Source: Dactylonectria macrodidyma
Lineage: Eukaryota; Ascomycota; Sordariomycetes; Hypocreales; Nectriaceae
Direction: 5' to 3'
DNA: 64,000 nucleotides
Assembly: GCA_020744425.1 (NCBI GenBank)
Contig: JAGMUV010000034.1
Location: forward strand, 496,001 to 560,000
Below the pieces are notes generated by a model. The model worked only from the letters and a program-made list of their open reading frames with translations. It was not told where the DNA came from and ran no database searches. Of the stretch, positions 33,679 to 43,331 are shown piece after piece. Each line of letters opens with the position of its first letter. Within the stretch, counting starts at the first letter, position 1. Made by a program: the position numbers and the translations under genes.

Positions 33679-35079
33679 CTTGAGAGGGTGAAAAGCCATT
33701 ATCAGTAATATCCAATATAGCCTCAGCCATGTCGTCCTCTGTATATTCCCATCGAAGCCGCGAGATAGGCATTTTTTTGTCGTTGTCAAAGACAAAGACC
33801 CAAAAACATGAGAAAGAGCGGTGAGGATCTTGGTGACTGAACTGACAATATTTCAATAGCACGGCCTGCATATATCGCATACCGCGCACAGCCTTACAGA
33901 GTCAAAACAATTACCTCCAATCATTTCTCTAATCAATAGAGGTAATTTCTTTTAGGTAGCTATTTATTTTGGCCAACTTTCGTGTAAGTGAAATTGACGA
34001 GTTTTGGTGGTGCTTTTTTTTTTTTGCGTGGCGAAAGGGTGGGGTTGGCGAAAGGGTGGTTGTGCATGGTACTCGTCAAAGGGGTTCCGATATATGCGCC
34101 GCTTCTTCGTGACCGGCTCCCCGCGTTCTCGATCTCGAGAGATAATTCGCGGCTCGTAGTGAGACCGGTATAGTTCTTCTACAAGGGACTTTGCAGTTTG
34201 GATCCAGTCTGGGCGGTCCGCCCACACGTCCTCGAAATATCCCCAACGATACGCTGGGTGAGGTGCAATGGCGGCATAATAAACCGGCGTCTCGTCAAGC
34301 CGCGAGTAGTACTTGTCAAGCTTTTTCCAACAGAGGTTAATGTTAACCTTGAAGTGCTCGGGATCGGGATATCGATGGGCAGCAGCCTTATATACCTCCA
34401 TTTTGCCAAGGAGGTATTCATAGCCAAGCAGGATATCCCACGAACACCCATATGCATCAATGTATCCTTCCTTCCGCTTGCGCTGCTGACCGTCGCCTTC
34501 GAGAGTAATCAGGACATGTTCGAAGTGTTGAAGGACCTCGTTAAATAAGGAAATAATAGCCCAGTCCTTCTCCTCGATTTTGTTCTCGTCCCTGAGGCAG
34601 AACGGCACCTCGCTGCTTGACTTCTTTCCCCTCAATACCAACCCGTCCCACTCGCTCTTCAGCTCATACCAAAGGTCCTCGAGGAAGTCCTTAAGGAGAA
34701 GGGCACGCCGAATCATATAAAGAGTGGAAATCCAACGGGTAACCACATCAATGATAACATCTAGAGGTTTCTTCCCCCGAACCACCGGATCGTCAGACTT
34801 GCTGTACGCGGTAAGCTGAAGAGACCGGAGGAGATTGGTAAGCGAGTCTGAGCGGTGGATCCAGAGGATGAGGTTATGAAGTTTCCCAACTGGTCCTTTC
34901 CGTCTCCATAGCTCGTGGGCCTTCGCGTCAAGGGTCTCGTTCCCTTGGATATCGTCCTCGAAAGCCTCGGAATTATGGCCAAAAAGAAGTGCCTTAACGG
35001 CGAGATTGAGGATATGGCCAAAGCAGCGCAATCGCCGAGTATTACCCTCGAAACCGAGCGCCTTCCCAATTTCTTCCAT

Positions 35080-35103
35080 CGCCGTGTCAGATCTGCGCCG
35101 TGT
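35080..35103. other. Excision footprint of a hAT-type element
   Basis: Within the hAT-B transposase the 8-mer CGCCGTGT occurs twice (35080-35087 and 35096-35103), separated by the palindrome CAGATCTG. This is an 8-bp target duplication flanking the terminal bases CAGA and TCTG, typical of a hAT element that left. The 16 extra bases shift the transposase frame. Confidence 0.8.
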
Positions 35104-36416
35104 CGTTATTGCTGGCGTTATCGAGTGTGAAATATCCCACCTTGTGGGTAATGCCGTAGCTTCGAAGGACCTCGACAACGTGGGCGGCGATATTGTCCCC
35201 AGAATGGCGGTCGACAAGCTTAGGAAGGCCAAGCACAAGTTTTCTTGGCTGGCCAAGGGTGTTGAGAAAGTAGCAACAGATTCCATACAAAGCGTGGCGA
35301 TTATTGGACCTCCAACCATCGAACGCAATATGAAGTAACCCCGGAGCTGTCGCCAATACTCGCTTGATCTCAGCCTTGTTTTCCTCGTACACCTGAAGAA
35401 TACGCCTGCGGACGGTATTGTGGGTAATATGCGCTTCGGTTGTCTTCACGAGTGGATTGAGATATTCGAAAGCGGCGCGGAGGTATGGATCTTCACTTTG
35501 TCGGAAAGAAGAGTTGCTGTTGATGATCCACGAGACTACCAAACGCTGGAAGACTAGCCGATCAAAACTGCCAATGATCTGGTTTGCAATCTGCTGCTCT
35601 CGCGCGTCACGGGTATTCAGCTTCATCATCTCGGCGATATTCCTCGATGGTGTCTTCTCCTTTGCTTTGCTGGGCGGCTTCCGTCTTCCGGAAGGGTCCC
35701 AGACCTTGTGGTCATTCCAGAGATGGATCTCCGCGTTCTGCGTACCGCTCGAGGCCGTCGAATGAGGGTTTGGCCTGCGACTGTCAACGCAGACCTTGCA
35801 AACCCATCGCCGCTTTGTATCGTCATCGCTCTTCTCGATATCGTAGCCGAATTGCCATATCCACGACGATGTAGATGCGCAGCGTTGGGATTGCGTGTAG
35901 CCAGGGAAGTCTTTCCAAGGGAAGAGGTCCCACGAGTTCTTACCCTCTTGGTCCGGCGGCTCGAGCACCATAGAGCTGATAATTGGGCTCTCGGCCATTT
36001 CACGCGGTACAAAATGCAGTTGCAAGAATGCAGTTGCAAGAATGCATTTGCATGGAGACGTTCGAACGCGGCACCTTGACGCGAAATATCCACGACCCCA
36101 TGACTGTTATGTTCTGTTTAAAGATACCTTAATTTGTATGTGAAAATGCCTGGTATATAGGTACTTGAGATCTCTACCGACCATAACCAAGTTGGTCTAC
36201 CCTGAACTACAGGGTACTTTGGGGACCAGGCTAGGACCCCCTTACCAGTCCATACCCCTGCTTCCATTTCCACGCATCCATTCCACGGAACCCTGGCGTG
36301 GATGGATGGATTATATAACGGCCAGCTCCATGGAATGGATGGAAATGGATGCACGGACCATCCATTTCCACGCCGTGGATGCGTGGACGGTGGACGTGGA
36401 ATGGATCGCCAGCCTG

Positions 36417-36690
36417 TCTGGGATGCTCAGCACCGGACTTGCCCCGCAGTCGAGATGAACCTGAGTCTTGTCTCTAAGCCGTAAGTAGATCGCGAGGTGT
36501 GGTCGCTTATGATTAAGCTCCCCATCTAGCTGACCATCGAACTGAAGATCCCGGAGCTGTTGATCACACCAGTCCGTTGTTATTGTTGAGATCCGTCGTT
36601 TAACGGATCAATGGCTATTCCGATCCATTGGTGGCTGGGATGTGGATGTCTTCTTGTCAATAGCTTCCGCTGGTTAGCGCCAGTCCTTTT
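36417..36690. other. Short stretch between hAT-B and the integrase remnant
   Basis: No gene seen. It contains the flank of hAT-B and a GATCC/CCATTGG-rich stretch. Confidence 0.4.
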
Positions 36691-36699
36691 CTCCTTTAA

Positions 36700-37065
36700 T
36701 CAACATAACATGCTCATTTCAACAGTTATTGGGTCAAGAAGATCGTCTATATCGATAGAATCGACAGCGGCCATCACCTGGGCAAGCCCATCTCGAGCCG
36801 CAGGCCCTAGATGGACTGCCCAGTTCTCCAGCTCGCTTGTATTATACAGATCCATCGGGATGCCGGCGACGAGATGCTCCCTATTCTTCTGTGGCCGGAT
36901 GCGATGGCCGTTCCACATCTCCGTGAAGTCCGCAACCTCTTGACGGATCATGGGTCCATAGAGAGCATACACCGCGATCTGGTGAGCAAGACGGTTTGGT
37001 TGGAAGAGGCCGCTGTCAATCAGCTCGTGTGAGGACGCGATCCAGCGCTGACAGACACCTTTGAG
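36700..37065 (-). pseudogene. Integrase-core transposase-like fragment
   Basis: A minus-strand frame reads CQRWIASSHELIDSGLF, then ALYGPMIRQEVADFTEMWNGHRIRP and a KN...GIPMDLY segment. The W-N-x-H-x-I-R-P block with an upstream RW...L...GLF is the pattern I associate with fungal integrase-core domain proteins. It is the C-terminal part only; the 5' side is cut by Fot-D at TA 37066-37067. Family naming is tentative. Confidence 0.5.
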
Positions 37066-39666
37066 TACCATGCCCCACCACCCTTTCGCTAACCAAATTG
37101 AGGCTACCTCCACCAAAAATCCGTTTTTTCAACCCTCACGGGTTATAATCAATTGTAATAATATAAATACAAAAGAAATATCATTTGATAGAGAATTGAA
37201 GAATTTATGTACTTTTAGGTCTTTTGACCAGCCGCCCGGATCGGGTGGTGCGCTGAGGAGATTCAGTTTCCTCCCTGACTACAATAACCGAAGCAGCCTC
37301 CGCCTCTGAGACTGACTCCTCCGAAGAGTCAGATTCCACCACAACAGCGTTTATTTTGCTTCCTTTTTCGGGAATATCCTCTGCGGCGGCTAGAGCCTCA
37401 CTGAGACTCATGAAATGCCTATTGGGATTAGGAATAGCCTTCCTCTTCTTCCCTCTCTTTAGACGGGCCAGTTCCTCCTTCAGACTAGCAATTTCCACGG
37501 CATGCGACGCCAACGTCTGTTGCTGAGCCTCAAAGCCTTTGGCTATCACGGTATATCGCCTCCGCGTATTTGGTGATTTGTTTAGGCCAAGATCACGAAT
37601 ATGACGACTGGTCTTTGGTGTATCATCTGAGCCAAAATAAGGCGCCTTCTCTGGAGTCGCCTTTAGACTGCCACGTGGCTTGTCCTCTTGGATCTCTGGA
37701 TGCCGCAATGCTTTTTCTCGTGAGATTGGCCAATTTCCGGTTACTCTCCAGCCGGAGAGTATATTCTTCTTTGTCATTCCCACTTCACGAGCCCTGGCGT
37801 AGGCTCTGATGAAGTTGACCTTATCCACCGGCGTGGAATCAGTCAGGGAAGCGAACTTTTCCAACTCTCGTCGATATGCAGCCTTGGAGGCATTAAATAC
37901 TCCATTATCTAATGGCTGAAGGCCGTGGGAGCAGTGTGCTGGAAGGTAGCAACAATACACGTTGTTCAAAAAGCACGTAGCCATCCATTCATCCTTCTCC
38001 CGGTTAGTAGCAATCCCTGACGAAATAAACAAAGAACGTACCGTTGCATGACTCCCATGGCCGTCTAAAATGATTAATCTAGCATCTGACTCATCAGCAG
38101 GCTTAGTTTGAGGCAAATAGACTCTTTCAAGCCACTCAACACCAATGTGGTTGTCTGTCCACCCGTTAGGTGAAGTTATATAGTGCCAATCAGCTATCTT
38201 CTTGAATTCCTTAAGGAACCATTGCTGTTGGAGTTCCTTTCCTTTGAATATAATTCCAGGAATCAAAACACGGCCGTCAGCGGTAATAGCCTCAATAAAC
38301 GAAGTCCAACTTCGCGTCTGTGGTCCTTTGAGGAGAGCCTTCCGCTTTGGGTCTGTACTTCCAACCACTAGACTATCTAGGCCTAGCAAGAGAAGTTTGG
38401 TTAATTAGATTTCGAATAGAGAAGGAATAGAGAGGTAGAGGCTTGCCAAAACCGATCATAATACCGCCTTCATCAACGTTAACAGTGTTCTCAGGCTTAA
38501 TCCACCCATACTCCTTCTCCCTGATATCAAAGAACCAATGGACCGCCTTGGGGGTGAAAGAGTCGAATCTATTAGCTTCTTGACGTCTCCCAATCTTAGT
38601 CTTAAGATCTGAACGGCGTTGAATGAATCTGGTTACCCAATTGCGTCCTAATGTTGGTTGTTCGCTTTGTTGTTTCAACATGGCGAAGACGCAGGCGCGA
38701 ATTTGACTGTGAGATGGAGCATATCCCAAAGCCTCTTGACGAAGAATCCAAAAGGCTAATTTGTCTTCCTGATGCTTGGATAGACGTTGTCCAGGCTGAA
38801 TTTGTTCGTTCACGGCCAACTGACCACTAAGTCTGTCGGAAAGAGTCCTTTGTGGCCAGGGTTGAAAGCCACTCCACTCAATCCACGCAGTGGATCCACT
38901 CGTGGATTCCACTGTCCACTCCACTGGCAAAATTCCAGTGGATTGGCTAATCCACCGAATCCACCAGACGATCTCGTGGAGTGGAGTGGGTGGATTGGGT
39001 GGATTAGAAGTGGGGCAGTTAGGGACGCCCATATAATTTGGCAGAGAGACCCTAACAGTGCCTGATCGCCCCACCGTCGCAGTCCTTCTACCCTATATCG
39101 AAAACATCATTAAGCTTCCAGAGAGTGCGATTTTACAATCCGCAGTTTAAATGAGGTACTATTCAAATATTCTGGGGTTTCTCATTCGAATGATTTAAAT
39201 CTCGACTTGTGCGCTTAAGATTTCCTTATGGAATCCCACATCGTCATGACGGCAGTTAATCATTCGTACATGGTCTAGTTGCACAACTGTATTTCGAGCA
39301 CCTCGACTATCCACGTTTTGGACTCATGGTACGAAAGTTATACTATTCAATAGACTTCTGCAAGGTGATTCGAAAAACGCGTCCAGAGTCTTCATTATTT
39401 CAATACAGCGCGAACAATTACTAGTTTCACTTACCGCGTCAGTTCGTACTTGGAGGCTATTAGGGACTTAACGAATTCAGCCCCTCACGACTTGTTTCCC
39501 CACACAATTTAGCCTGAGCAGGAAGTACCCGAAACATCTGCAAGATGCAGACATAATGTGCCACCTCGCCGCGTTGGACGCGTTTTTCGGGCTCCGTAGA
39601 CAACCTACTGACCTTTGACTGCCGCCATGCATTGCGATATCGACATGATCAAGACATCTTTTTACC

Positions 39667-42582
39667 ATGACCTCGCCTGATTCTTACGTCGATGTTTCTG
39701 ACAGCGGTTTCGGGTCGGCCCCCGAATCAACACCCTGTTCGACGCCCTATCCTCCACGTTCAACTTCGACCCCTTTCTCGACATCCTCGACCCCTTCCGC
39801 AAGCGATGACCACTACGAACGTACGCTCTGGAGGCATTTCCCGGGCTGGGCATTCTCTGAGCGAGCTAGAGAAACGCGGTGTTGGGCCTGGCAATTTGGT
39901 TATGATATCCAAAAGGAAGGCGACAGGCTTTCTATCCATACTCCATACTCCATACAGGCCCGTATGGAATATGGAATATGGAATGTACCTCATATGGAAG
40001 CTTATTCCATACGTATGGAATACAAAAAATGACGTCATCTCTCAAACTGCCCCTATCGTAAAGAATCAAGTTTAGGAGCTCTGCAATTCGGTAATTATAC
40101 AGTGATTTGCCTGCTGTCGGCTGCAGACAGAACTGAGATTGAAGTATGAACCAGCATGGACGATGGGTTTGGGATCACTCTGAAACAGACTGCAATAGCG
40201 GGGATAATATTTTCCGGAATAATCCATTATTCCATACGTATGGAATACGGACGGCCCGTATGGAATATGGAGTATGGAGTATGGAATATTCCATACTCCA
40301 TCACTTATTCCATACGAGTATGGATAGAAAGCCTGGAAGGCGACCGCAGATGGGTTTGCCAAGCGTGCATTCGCAAGAATGTCCTACACCCACGTCATTT
40401 CGAAGCTGATGGCATTCACAACGCGTACAATCATCTGTTCAATGACCACGGGATTCGCGCGCCGCCTGGCAGGACCAAAGGAACTGCTGAGAGGAAGGCT
40501 AATTCCAAGAGCAGGATGCCTACGGGGCAACAGACTCTCGCGGAATCCCTGAAGCTTGATCTACACGACCCCCGAGAACAAGCAATTGCGAATGGCTTCA
40601 TCAAGCGCTTTGACAAGGAACACTTCCGGAGGCTTCTGGTCAACTGGATCGTGGCCAAGAATCACCCCTTTTCTATTGCTGAAGAGGTAGAACTCCGAGC
40701 TATCTTCGATTACTTGAACCCGTCAGTTTCAGCACGTAAAGCCAATATTACCCATACAACGGTTCGAGAAAAGATCGTCGCCGCGTTTGAACAACACAAG
40801 CACAAGGTGATTGAGGCCTTGTGCAGGGCGCCCGGCCTTGTCCACATTTCTTTCGACGGCTGGCGGTCGGGAAACCGACACGCCTTATATGGTATCTGTT
40901 GCTTCTTTAGGGACGAAAACAACAAGCCTTGCAAGATTACGCTTGGGCTCCCCGAACTCAGCGCCAGGCACACAGGGCCTAATATCGCCGCCGAAATCCT
41001 CGACGTAATTGAATCGTATCAGATCCAAGACAAAATTGGCTATTTCACGCTTGACAACGCGAAAAACAACGATACCGCCATGGAGATTATTGGTGGAGAG
41101 CTCGGCTTCGTAGGGGCTCGCAGGCGAGGGCGCTGTTTTGGACATACCTTGAATCTCTCCGCCAAGGCCATTCTGTTTGGCCACGATGCTGATGCTTTTG
41201 AGCGGCGGCTATCAGGGGCCGAGCCTCTCACTGAAGCAGAACACTTGATTTGGCGCAAGAAGGGGCCAGCTGGCAAATTGCACAATCTTGTGGTAGCTAT
41301 CCACGGGTCTGACTTGTTGACTGGTATGCTTCGCAGCATTCAACAAGAAGCCTTCACTAAGTCGTCTGACCCCAAACTCAACGCCAGAAAGCCGTTGGAT
41401 GTTATTTTGGACAACGATACCAGATGGCTCTCACAATTGTATATGATACGACGAGCTCTACTGCTTCGCGACTATATCGAGCGACTAATTGCCCACTATC
41501 GAATCGAGTTCGAACAACAAAACAAGACCAAAAGGGGCGGTCTTAAGAAGTCACTCACGTTGCCCTTTATTTGCCAGCCGGAGAATCAGCTATCCGACAA
41601 GGACTGGGAGGTGGTCGAGATATTTGCGGATATCCTTAGTTACTACGAAGCCACGATCAAGATGCTCGAAGGCGACGGCCAGATCCGCAAGCGGAAGCGT
41701 GGGTGGACTGGGTCATATGGCAATATTTGGGACGTGATTCAAGGCTTCGAATTCCTTCTCGAGCAGCTTGAACGCTTCAAGGATATCGCCAAGGACTTCC
41801 CTGACCCTGAACACTTCAGGATCAACATCAATTTGGGCTGGCAAAAATTAAACGAGTACTACGAGACATTGAGTGAGACGCCCATGTACTACACTGGCCT
41901 GGCGCTCCATCCCGCATACCGATGGAAATGGTTTGAACGCAACTGGACTGACTGCCCCGAGTGGATTGACGAGGCGAAAAAAATCGTTCACGATGTCTGG
42001 CGTTTTGAATATCGGGAGGCTACTTTACCTACAGAGAGGCCATCCGCCGTTGAGCCAGTTCCAAAGCAGCGGAAGACTTCAGACAATCCGTTCCGGGAAT
42101 ACCTTAAACGAAACCGTTACACAGCGACAGAAGCAGGTCACGATGGCCTCACGCCAGGCGAAGACGAATACCTCCATTGGATTACGCACGGCGAAAGTGG
42201 CGATGGCTCCGTCGACGATCCTCTCGCTTACTGGCACGAGAAGCGATTCAAGTATCCCAACTTATCGCGAATGGCGCTTGACTTTCTCACGATACAACCA
42301 ATGTCTGCAGAGTGTGAGCGTCTTTTCTCAGCAGCAGGTCGGATGGTGAACCCTCTGCGCCACCAACTTGAAGCCCAGATTATCGGGATGTGCCAGGTAT
42401 TGCGTTCATGGCTGAGGGCAGGGATTATTCATGATTTAGATCCCTTCTTTATCTCGATAGACGATGAAAAAGTCGATCTCGAATTGGCTCAGATGTCAGA
42501 TCAACAGCTTGAAGGGTGGGCAACAAAGTGGCTTACTGAGGTGGCGAGTGTTCAAGACGAGATGGAAGCCAGTTGGAGATAG
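39667..42582 (+). pseudogene. hAT-E transposase, split by MITE-F
   Basis: The frame starts at ATG 39667, is interrupted by MITE-F after EGD (39923) and resumes at 40344 with RRWVCQACIRKN, part of the BED finger (C-x2-C, then H in YNHLFNDH). The insertion plus duplication is 420 bp, so the phase is unchanged but the MITE brings a stop at about 40030. Core motifs: VHISFDGWRSGNRHALYG (first Asp), GYFTLDNAKNNDTA (second Asp), LDNDTRWLSQLY and IQPMSAECERLFSAAGR (hATC with Glu). The rest is open for about 746 codons. Close relative of the hAT-B transposase. Confidence 0.9.
39924..40335. mobile_element. MITE-F, 412 bp, inside the hAT-E transposase
   Basis: Ends CAGGCTTTCTATCCATACTC and its reverse complement, exact 8-bp duplication GAAGGCGA (39916-39923, 40336-40343). 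The inside is mostly CCATACTCCATA / TATGGAATATGGA words in both orientations around AATGACGTCAT. Terminal family shared with the end at 3860. Confidence 0.95.
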
Positions 42583-42600
42583 GTCTCACTTGGAAGTCGG

Positions 42601-42795
42601 AACAAGGGACGTAGGTGGGCAAGGGGTCCGGGAATAGATTCACCATTACAAATAGAGGCACTTGCCAATCCACCCAATCCACCATAATCCACGGAAGCCT
42701 CCAGTGGATCCACTATACTGAGATATTCAGTGGATTATAATCTACCCACTCCACTCGAGCAGCCAGTGGATTGAGTGGAGTGGCTTTCAACCCTG
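42601..42795. repeat. Right subterminal word array of hAT-E
   Basis: Alternating CCACCC/CCACTC and GTGGAT words, capable of many small hairpins; mirror of the array at 38860-39010. Confidence 0.7.
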
Positions 42796-43009
42796 AAAAT
42801 TGTGGCACTCCCCACTTCTGAGCTGATTGGAACTGTGAAAGGCCGTTATCCGTGATATCCAATATAGCCTCAGCCATGTCGTCTTCTGTATATTTCCAGC
42901 GAGGCCGTGATGAGGGCATTTTTATTGCGTTGTTAAAAACTGACATGAAAAGAAGTGGAAAGGAGCGGTGAGAAATTCAATGCCTGATTTGGTGACTTTG
43001 CAGCACAGG

Positions 43010-43120
43010 TTACCTCAGCAGGCTCAGACCCACTCACTAAGCGAACAGACGCGCTAATCACGTGGTTCTGTGAGAGGGCCTGAGTGTTTTCCGACGCGTT
43101 TTGGTGTGAGTGGGACTACG
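43010..43120 (+). repeat. Left 111-bp terminal inverted repeat of the RecQ/DUF6589 element
   Basis: Identical over all 111 bases to the reverse complement of 54858-54924 joined to 54161-54204. Its last five bases, CTACG, are the target duplicated by the copia element. Confidence 0.95.
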
Positions 43121-43331
43121 TGTCAAATATTTGGTGTTAAAATTGTGTATTCTGTCCTTGCCGCCTATGCCTTGAGGTTTTAGGGCAAGCTTTATATACT
43201 CTTTCTCTTCTGTATAGAATCAGCTAGAAGCTGATTGCTAAGCCTCGTGGCAATAGGTGGCAATAGGTGGCAATAGGTGGCAACTTTCGCCTCTGACATA
43301 TCTGACACACCCCCTCAGATTCAATGACTTC

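Larger units (their letters stand above)
28791..33772 (-). pseudogene. Fot-A transposase (pogo family), split by hAT-C
   Basis: Exons on the minus strand: 33772-33687, [hAT-C], 30470-30034, 29969-29629 and 29579-28791. Intron 29970-30033 has a GC donor (GCAAGC...TTTAG); intron 29580-29628 is GTATGT...AAG. Adding the lengths around hAT-C gives an open frame. Features in order: psq helix-turn-helix (RWEYTEDDMAEAILDI), CENP-B-like region (LGRNWVTRFINRR), then VNVDEGGIM, LIILDGHGSHAT and LQPLDNGVF carrying the three Asp, and a basic tail. Apart from the hAT-C insertion I see no lesion. Its second and third intron positions are shared with Fot-D. Confidence 0.88.
28638..34069 (-). mobile_element. 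Fot-A, Fot/pogo-type transposon inside hAT-B
   Basis: Terminal repeats start CCATGCACAACCACCCTTTC and are identical for over 40 bp before a poly-A/poly-T run, flanked by TA (28636-28637, 34070-34071). Removing the element restores the hAT-B frame, so the insertion is a clean TA-target event. Without hAT-C the element is about 2.2 kb. Confidence 0.92.
28026..36025 (-). pseudogene. hAT-B transposase, split by Fot-A and frameshifted by a footprint
   Basis: Reads on the minus strand from 36025 (start probably the Met of MAESPIISS at about 35998) to 35104, then after a 16-bp insertion from about 35079 to 34072, then beyond Fot-A from 28635 to about 28026. A BED finger-like RRWVCKVCVD...H region is N-terminal, then HIAFDGWRSNNRHALYG (first Asp), GYFTLDNASNND (second Asp) and, after the Fot-A insertion, SVLPMSADVERLFSTCGR (hATC Glu). 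Across the Fot-A insertion the codons join in frame if one TA is removed. Lesions are the Fot-A insertion and the footprint at 35080-35103. It is a close relative of hAT-E. Confidence 0.85.
27694..36416 (-). mobile_element. hAT-B, a hAT element carrying a nested Fot and hAT
   Basis: Ends are inverted repeats: left CAGGCTGGCGGTCCATTCC (27694) and, reversed, right CAGGCTGGCGATCCATTCC (ending 36416), 18 of 19 identical. Both sides continue with many ATGGATGGAAATGGA-type words in both orientations. The total span is 8.7 kb, but 5.4 kb of it is the Fot-A insertion. No clean 8-bp target duplication: left flank GATGGCTC, right flank TCTGGGATGCTC, which contains GATGCTC after a 5-bp offset. Confidence 0.8.
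38857..42795 (+). mobile_element. hAT-E, inserted in the Fot-D transposase gene
   Basis: Perfect 30-bp inverted ends starting CAGGGTTGAAAGCCACTCCA. Flanks TTTGTGGC (38849-38856) and ATTGTGGC (42799-42806) are a 7/8 target duplication, with three extra A at the right border. The subterminal DNA is rich in CCACTCCA and GTGGATT words in both orientations. Confidence 0.9.
37205..42919 (-). pseudogene. Fot-D transposase, split by hAT-E
   Basis: Minus-strand exons: 42919-42806, [hAT-E], 38855-38447, 38382-38042 and 37993-37205. Intron 38383-38446 uses a GC donor (GCAAGC...CTAG); intron 37994-38041 is GTACGT, branch CTAAC, AAG. Domains: psq helix-turn-helix (RWKYTEDDMAEAILDITDNG), CENP-B-like (LGRNWVTRFIQRR), then VNVDEGGIM, LIILDGHGSHAT and LQPLDNGVF with the catalytic Asp, and a coiled-coil/basic tail. 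The codons on both sides of hAT-E join in frame at the conserved VPQRTL region. Same exon pattern as Fot-A, so the two copies are one family. Confidence 0.87.
37068..43009 (-). mobile_element. Fot-D, Fot/pogo-type transposon, right end lost
   Basis: The left end CCATGCCCCACCACCCTTTC follows a TA (37066-37067) and resembles the Fot-A terminus. The body holds a Fot transposase split by hAT-E. The expected right terminal repeat is missing: 90 bp upstream of the transposase start the large element at 43010 begins, where Fot-A would continue about 300 bp further. Confidence 0.8.

Noticed and set aside
36417..36428. 8-bp target duplication of hAT-B (GATGGCTC versus GATGCTC)
   Set aside because: The right copy is one base short and offset by five bases from the terminal repeat, so it is not accepted as a duplication.
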